From positions 1 through 18,687 of the forward strand of contig CALSCQ010002734.1 in NCBI GenBank assembly GCA_943704525.1: a DNA stretch of 18,687 bases, given 5' to 3'. The notes under the pieces are model-generated. The model saw nothing but the letters and a program-made list of their open reading frames with translations, ran no database searches and was not told where the DNA came from. The stretch is from Pigoraptor vietnamica (taxonomy: Eukaryota; Opisthokonta; Filasterea). Numbering within the stretch: position 1 is the first letter of the stretch; every line of letters begins with the position of its first letter. A program made the position numbers and the translations under genes. Below are positions 12,601 through 18,687 of the stretch, one piece after another.

Positions 12601-12718
12601 GCACGGCGCCATCGTAATCGCGCGCGTCAAATCGTTCCCTCGCCCGCGCCGCGAGCTCCTTGTCCCCTCCCCTCTCGGCATGCGACGGATTCCCTCCGCC
12701 GCCACCGGGGGCAGACAT
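9667..12718 (-). CDS. CNOT10: CCR4-NOT complex subunit 10 (CNOT10) homologue, TPR protein
   Basis: Six exons on the minus strand, 12718-12599, 12499-12458, 12287-12174, 12089-10477, 10353-9941 and 9827-9667 (TGA), total 2463 nt and encode 820 aa; all phases agree. The N-terminus has the short helical repeat ARERFDARDYDGAVQ, then VLHNIAVVEYYRSQ, then ALYNQAVILIQNRQHPAAI with IEPIEESLARKICFVLLDLY, which match animal CNOT10 in order and spacing. The rest is TPR-like helices, including YFNDLGAVHHQMRRHAMASYYFGRAL. Two low-complexity Gly/Ala/Ser insertions (about 11710-11830 and 10880-10930) enlarge it. Known role: with CNOT11 it binds the N-terminal region of CNOT1 in the CCR4-NOT deadenylase complex in the cytoplasm. 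The C-terminal tail is Pro/Ala/Gly-rich. The exon 3 donor (GTGGGT after GAATCC) is the least certain border. Confidence 0.88.
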
Positions 12719-12742
12719 TTAGGCCGACGCGCACGCACGCAG

Positions 12743-13334
12743 ATGCCCCAGCAACACGTCCGCGCCGATTTTCAAAAAGTTGTCCCGCCGTGGCGGTCGA
12801 CAAGGTACGTGTGACGACGGAGAGAGATTATCGACGGCAGCTAAGCGACGAAGAATGGCTTCGCGCTCGTGCCCATGCGCAAAGGGCGGTCCGCGAACAC
12901 GGCTGGCGAGTCCACGATTTGAAAAATCGCGCCACAATCGTCGACGAAATGGCGTCGACAGATGCCGAATGCGCCGAACGCGCGTGCGAGAAAAATCCGG
13001 CCGAGGGTATGTAGAAGAGAAATGCACTTTGTCGCGCCCTTGTGGCACTTTGCGTTGCGCCCGTACGCTATCGGACTAATGCACGGCAGTACCAAAGGTG
13101 TACCTTACGTTTGCCGATATAGGTAGGCAGCGTCAATACTCGCCATCCCCTTTCCGTCTTCCGTCGTGGCATGCACCCGTGCAAGGGATGCGGACGAGAG
13201 TGAAGGATGCGCAGGCGCACGGATGGCTGGATGCGGGAAAGGAGGAGAGAGAGAGAGACGAGAGGATGGCGGATGCAGAGCGCAAGAGACTCAAAGAGGG
13301 ACAAGGGTACTTATGCGAAGTACTTTATCATTAG
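12743..13334 (+). CDS. Possible small spliced gene of unknown function
   Basis: I do not recognise this. The best model has exons 12743-12804, 12846-13006, 13090-13122 and 13186-13334 (TAG), giving 134 aa with consistent phases. Supporting points: a readable, charged, helix-prone reading frame (SDEEWLRARAHAQRAVREHG); a GTATGT donor at 13007; an ACTAAT branch-like sequence just before the acceptor at 13089; and a Glu/Lys/Arg-rich C-terminal segment. Weak points: the first intron would be only 41 nt, much shorter than any other here; the third intron is stop-free and a multiple of three, so it could be exon; and no homologue comes to mind. If real, its ATG lies 24 bp from the CNOT10 ATG in a head-to-head arrangement. 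Confidence 0.3.
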
Positions 13335-13582
13335 TACTTAATATGAATGAATGACTATTGAGTTAATACACATATTTGTGCACTAATGTTCTTAAATCTT
13401 ACAAATAGTAGTCGGACGACGGACGCACGTGACGCCCGTGATGTTGGGAAGTCAATGAGGCCCACGCAAGGCTCTCTCGGTCAAAAAACGTGTTCACAAA
13501 CTCTCTTGGCGCTTTGTCAGAGCACAGAAGTCGTATTTTTCTGGCTGCACTTGCGTGCGACCGCACGGCGTGGGAATAGAAG
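13335..13582. promoter_or_regulatory. Upstream region of GCSH
   Basis: These 248 bp precede the GCSH start. The left part (about 13320-13410) is conspicuously AT-rich for this window, which suits a 3' UTR/terminator of a preceding gene or a nucleosome-poor promoter. No TATA box can be assigned with confidence. Confidence 0.45.
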
Positions 13583-14961
<1,379 letters not shown>

Positions 14962-15291
14962 TCCCCTTCTCTCTTTTGTCCCATTTTGCTCTCTATCATT
15001 TTCCTCTGTCGTGTTTGTTTTTTTTTTCTACTCGACTGCGCGTCGTTTGGCGGAGACACAGGTTGGCCCTCCGAGACGACGCGTGTGGATATAAAGGTCA
15101 CATTGCGCTTCAGCGTCTTAAATTTCTTTCCAACGAGTGTTTTCGTCGAGCAAAACGGCTAGGGTGCTTGTTCTCAGTTTTATCCGAACGCAGTGCCTTC
15201 TTCGTCCAACTGCATGCCGCGATCTTCCGTTTGGGCACATAGAACAGCGGCGGTGACTCAGCACGCCACGTTGTTCATTTGCAATCCGCTC
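14962..15291. other. Convergent intergenic region GCSH/cytochrome b5
   Basis: These 330 bp lie between two stop codons facing each other and should contain both 3' UTRs. A T-run follows at 15019-15028. I see no gene or structured RNA here. Confidence 0.55.
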
Positions 15292-15482
15292 CTACTTCTC
15301 GAGGTCGCCCACCAAGAAGTCGGCGAGGAGCGCACGCGCAGTGGACGAATGTCCGACGTCTTCAAAGGCCTCGGTCGCGTCACGGCCGCCATTCTCCAGA
15401 ATCACATCCTCGCCGCCGGGGTGCTGCGAGATGATGTTTGTGTGTGCGTGTGCGTGATTGTGTGTGCATGTGGGTATGTGTT

Positions 15483-15555
<73 letters not shown>

Positions 15556-15873
15556 TTGTGTGTGTGATTGTGTGTGCGCGTGCGCGTGTATGCGGGTCAT
15601 TAGACGTTCCGTTATTGCATTCACTTATAGTTGACAACTGAAATCAAATTTGAATTCATAATAAACGCAAATTGTCGCAACAAAGTGAAGTAAAGAGCTC
15701 TTTGTGAGCACGTTGACGCCTACAACATGCACAGCAGAACTGAAAACCGGTTGTGTACTGACCTCGGCGAGAAACTTGGAGAGATCGTACACTTTCCCAG
15801 CGATGGCGACCCACACGCCGCTCTCGCGCGTCGCGTGCTTGTCGAGCTCCGCCTGTGTCACCTTGCGCGTCAT
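15292..15873 (-). CDS. Soluble cytochrome b5-like heme protein
   Basis: Two exons on the minus strand, 15873-15763 and 15423-15292 (stop TAG), encode 80 aa. The fold is complete: VTQAELDKHA, GVWVAIAGKVYDLSKFLAE, then HPGGEDVILENGGRDATEAFEDVGHSSTARALLADFLVGDLEK beginning the second exon (given here only in part of the whole). The axial heme ligands are His38 (HPGG) and His62 (DVGHS). It ends right after the core domain, so it lacks the C-terminal membrane anchor of microsomal b5, and there is no signal peptide. A soluble electron carrier is therefore inferred; the partner is unknown. The intron falls just before HPGG and holds a long repeat. The donor is GTCAGT, the only one here with C at +3. 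Confidence 0.93.
15437..15590 (-). repeat. (GT)n/(CA)n microsatellite in cytochrome b5 intron
   Basis: GT repeats on the plus strand (CA in the transcript) fill the end of the intron next to the acceptor. The pure core is about 15489-15554. The repeat begins about 14 nt upstream of the acceptor, so it replaces a normal polypyrimidine tract. Confidence 0.93.
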
Positions 15874-16445
15874 TGTTCAAAAGTCGCGTTTTCCAACGTT
15901 ACGCGAGGCTTTTGTGGCTTTATTCTCTCACAGTTCTGACCGCGAGTTCGGGGTGTGGCCGGTACCCTTATCACCGCCAGGTTACCAGAGACGGAATGAT
16001 GTCATCGGCGCGGCGCCGCCGGCCACTGTGCCGGAGTCAGTGCCGGCCCGGCGGCCGCGCGCCGGCCCCGGAGGTCGCAGTCGGCTGCCCGGCCCGACCC
16101 TGCGGCGGTGCAGCCGTTGTATCAGGCTCTCCGCTCAGGCTGCCGTCACGGTGTATATGCATGTCTGATGTATGTATGTGTGTGTGTGTCGGTGTCGGTG
16201 TCAGTCGGTTCGGTGGACGAGCGGACAGACGTCAACTTGACGTCACGTTCGCTACAACGCGCGCAGAAAAAAAAAATCAAATTTTTCGCCACAAAAATAT
16301 CAACGGCGGCGAAAAATTTCGGCCGACACTTAAAACACACCGCCTGCCGCGTGAGCTACGCAGCTGTTGCAACTGAAATGCTTTCCTTCGTTCGACCCTT
16401 ACGTTTTCCTCAGACTGCGTATCCCCTCTGCGCAATTTCCTCGAG
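15874..16445. other. Intergenic region with GC island and inverted repeat
   Basis: These 572 bp contain the cytochrome b5 promoter and the 5' flank of the nuclease-kinase locus. A very GC-rich block spans roughly 15995-16115 and includes an imperfect hairpin at 16016-16054 (arms around CACTG/CAGTG). Further right there is a perfect 12-bp inverted repeat (16279-16319). No gene is recognised. Confidence 0.6.
16279..16319. repeat. Perfect 12-bp inverted repeat
   Basis: AAATTTTTCGCC at 16279-16290 is the exact reverse complement of GGCGAAAAATTT at 16308-16319, with a 17-nt spacer. It lies about 130 bp before the nuclease-kinase reading frame. It could be a protein-binding site, since TTTTTCGCC resembles E2F-type sites, or a hairpin. 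Confidence 0.8.
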
Positions 16446-18189
16446 ATGGCGAGCGACGGTTTTGTTGGAGACCTCCTAGATGAGATCGACGAAATAGCAG
16501 CGGCTCCAACCCGCAAACTACATTTCAGATTCGCAAGAATGTGGTCGGGGATCGACGCGGCGCTGCGGACGACACAGTTGTGTCGCTTCCGACGACGCGG
16601 TCGCACACGACAGCTGCAGTCTTTTTTGCTGGAGAACACGCCCACCAACATCCCCGCAACAGTCGGCGGGGCGATCAACCAGAAGGTGCGCAACGACGTT
16701 GTAGGTTGGACGGGGTTCAAGGAAATGGAAGCCAAAGTTTTGGCGCGAAAGGTCGTCGCGTTGCTCACGGCGCCGCCCGCCAACGGCTGGAAACTGCTTT
16801 CGGAGAACGACGTCGAGTTCCCGTACGATACCCCCAAGCCCGACACGTTCATGATGGAAGACACCTTTGTCGCGACGGGTAAGACGGCGGGCGCCGTGGC
16901 GTGGTCAGTCGGTGTACTCGAATGGAAGGCGCCGAGCGCACCGCTCAGCGCTGGACAGTGCGCGCAGTACCTTGACGAGATGCTTGACCGCGTGTCCCTG
17001 GAGGGAGTGCGGTTGTCGTCGCATTTTCGCTCAAGAAGGTCCAAGTCTACACCGGGCATCGCTGGCGACACGGACGATATCGCCTGCGCATCGAAATGAC
17101 TGAGGCTCGCAACGTGTGCGATGTGGAGCCCGCTATCGTCAACGGCAAGCAGGTGCTTACTGTACGATTACCGACGTCAAGGCCGCTCGAGGGCTCTCGC
17201 TACTCGCCTGGGGACTGTCGCTGATGACTGTAGCTAACTGGCCTTCCGTCGGATTTCGCGAGCGCTATGCGCGGAACGCCCCCGGTCTACGCTGACGCAG
17301 TTTTGGTCAGTGTCGGCATCTCGGCCACTGCGTGCGCCGTCCGCACACGAGACGAGGACGCCGTCGCCGACAAGACGGTTCGCAACCCGTGTGAGGCGCA
17401 GTTCGACATGGAAAGGGCGGCCGACTCGAAGTGCTGAAGAAGAATCCGCGGGACTCCTTTCCAACCCTCGTCGGAATAGACCCCTCGTCGCTCCGACTTC
17501 TCACGACGCCCGTCGCCATGCCCCTCTGTCCCACAACCGGCGAACGCGGGCGACGCCTTTGTGCGCTGGGCTTCTCTGCCTACGTGCCGCTCGTCGAAGA
17601 CCTTAAGGCGATCCACGATCCCAACGCCCCCGAGCGGGTGTTTCACTGCGACGTCGCACCGCACAACCTTGCGTGGTATGTGAAGAATACGGCGAAGAAG
17701 GTGCTTCTCATCGACTTTGGGTGCGCGGTCGTTGTCAAGAATGCGGCGTTTGGGGACTCGGAGAAGTCGCAGACACAGGTTCCGTACTCGGGGTCGATGT
17801 GGTATGCCTCGACGTCCGCGCTCGAGCAACTTGTCGGCGACAAGGTCAAGCTCGACAATGTCGTCGTCCCGCGCAACGCAAACACATGGACGGGGACTGT
17901 CAACGTCAATGCCTCCTTCGACCTTGAGGGCCTTGTGAAGAGCATCGCGGCGCTGGAGGTGCCCGGTGTCGCCGACTACATCGATGACGCATCCCGTCAC
18001 ATCTACACGGCGCGCCGTGCGGCGTGGACGGGCTACACCCCGCGTGACGTGCTGGACGTCTGGGAGGGGGTCCTACAGCTGCCCATTCTTGCGGCGATGA
18101 AGCCGGCATTCGAAGCGGCCAGGCGAGGTGACCACGACGCGGTGGCGACGAGGCTCAAGCGGCTGCGCATCCAACTTGTTTGCGATTAG
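16446..18189 (+). pseudogene. Frame-disrupted PD-(D/E)XK nuclease-like plus protein-kinase-like fusion (effector-like)
   Basis: The first open part (16446 to about 17015) ends in a nuclease-like core: Asp133 in KPDTFM, then beta-strand VGVLEWK with Glu159 and Lys161, then GQCAQYLDEM with Gln171/Gln174. This is the order of PD-(D/E)XK motifs. Between about 17012 and 17430 protein-like sequence continues but hops between frames at least four times (near 17015, 17170, 17285 and 17420), with stops at 17097, 17222, 17293 and 17435. From about 17431 an open frame to TAG/18189 encodes a kinase-like C-lobe: HCDVAPHN catalytic loop (17644-17667) and LIDFG (17713 Asp codon). Nuclease-like and kinase-like domains are known from Crinkler-type eukaryotic effectors, so kinship is inferred. 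A decayed gene or sequencing indels would both explain it. No N-lobe lysine or glycine loop was identified. Confidence 0.6.
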
Positions 18190-18437
18190 CTATCGCACCG
18201 GCGTCTAGTCCAACTGGCACTCGCCGCGTCAATACAACCACTGCAACTGTGCATGCAGTAGCGCCGTTGAAGTTCACAGAATGACTCGCTTGTACGTCGT
18301 ACCATCTGGCCGCACACCTGCTGCGCTCGCGTCCGTATGCATGACGTTTGAGGTCAATTCATTGCCCTTCCTAAAACGCACCTTGCTTGTATGCGTTTGG
18401 TCCATTCATTATGAACAGGGACTGGACGCTCACATGG
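18190..18437. other. 3' flank of nuclease-kinase locus
   Basis: No gene, RNA or regulatory element is recognised in this stretch before the terminal repeat. Confidence 0.5.
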
Positions 18438-18589
18438 ACGCACACATACGCACACACACACGCACGCACACACACACATACGCACACACACACACACCAC
18501 ACACACACACACACACACCACGCACACACACACACACACACACCACACGCGCACACACGCACGCACGCACACACACACACACATACACA

Positions 18590-18687
<98 letters not shown>
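18438..18687. repeat. (CA)n tract reaching window end
   Basis: About 250 bp of CA repeats with CGCA, CATA and CACC interruptions on the left becomes pure CA from about 18593 to the last base. The true length is unknown because the window ends inside it. Confidence 0.95.

Noticed and set aside
13068-13304. 78-aa minus-strand open frame between CNOT10 and GCSH
   Set aside because: No recognisable motif, and it overlaps the better supported plus-strand segments; left out.

Overview
This is a nuclear DNA window from an intron-dense, GC-rich eukaryote, most likely a free-living unicellular protist. The evidence is six spliced protein genes of purely eukaryotic families, an RNA polymerase III-type 5S rRNA gene, GT-AG introns of roughly 80-480 nt, and abundant (CA)n/(GT)n microsatellites, mostly inside introns. 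No bacterial operon, Shine-Dalgarno, phage or CRISPR signal is present. The lineage cannot be fixed from this sequence alone. An apusomonad-like or other GC-rich free-living flagellate or amoeba would fit, but that is only a guess.

Layout, left to right: (1) 3' end of the replicative helicase gene MCM4 (+), 1-890. (2) A solitary 5S rRNA gene (-), 1082-1200. (3) A nine-exon cathepsin L-like cysteine protease with an unusual Cys-rich N-terminal module (-), 1587-3739. (4) A six-exon ANKRD27/VARP homologue (+), 4574-9388, with a VPS9 domain and two copies of a Zn-fingernail plus ankyrin-repeat unit. (5) A six-exon CNOT10 homologue of the CCR4-NOT complex (-), 9667-12718. (6) A possible small unidentified spliced gene head-to-head with CNOT10 (+), 12743-13334. 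(7) Glycine cleavage system H protein, mitochondrial, four exons (+), 13583-14961. (8) A short two-exon soluble cytochrome b5 (-), 15292-15873. (9) A frame-disrupted locus (+), 16446-18189, joining a PD-(D/E)XK nuclease-like part to a protein-kinase-like C-lobe. (10) A CA-repeat tract running to the window end.

For the six recognised genes I reconstructed exon borders by hand. In every complete gene the exon lengths sum to a multiple of three and splice phases agree, giving predicted proteins of 385 aa (cathepsin), 1275 aa (VARP), 820 aa (CNOT10), 157 aa (GCSH) and 80 aa (cytochrome b5). The genes are unrelated housekeeping functions: DNA replication, lysosomal proteolysis, endosomal trafficking, mRNA decay, mitochondrial glycine catabolism and redox. 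Gene order shows no pathway clustering. The cathepsin and VARP homologues both concern the endolysosomal system and are divergently arranged around an 834-bp intergenic region, which may be coincidence.

The most interesting points are: the double Zn-fingernail/ankyrin VARP in a protist; complementary (GU)n and (CA)n tracts flanking an in-frame skippable VARP exon; a candidate U12-type intron in MCM4 against a background of strongly GTG-type donors; the nuclease-kinase fusion remnant; and the PSI-like N-terminus of the cathepsin.
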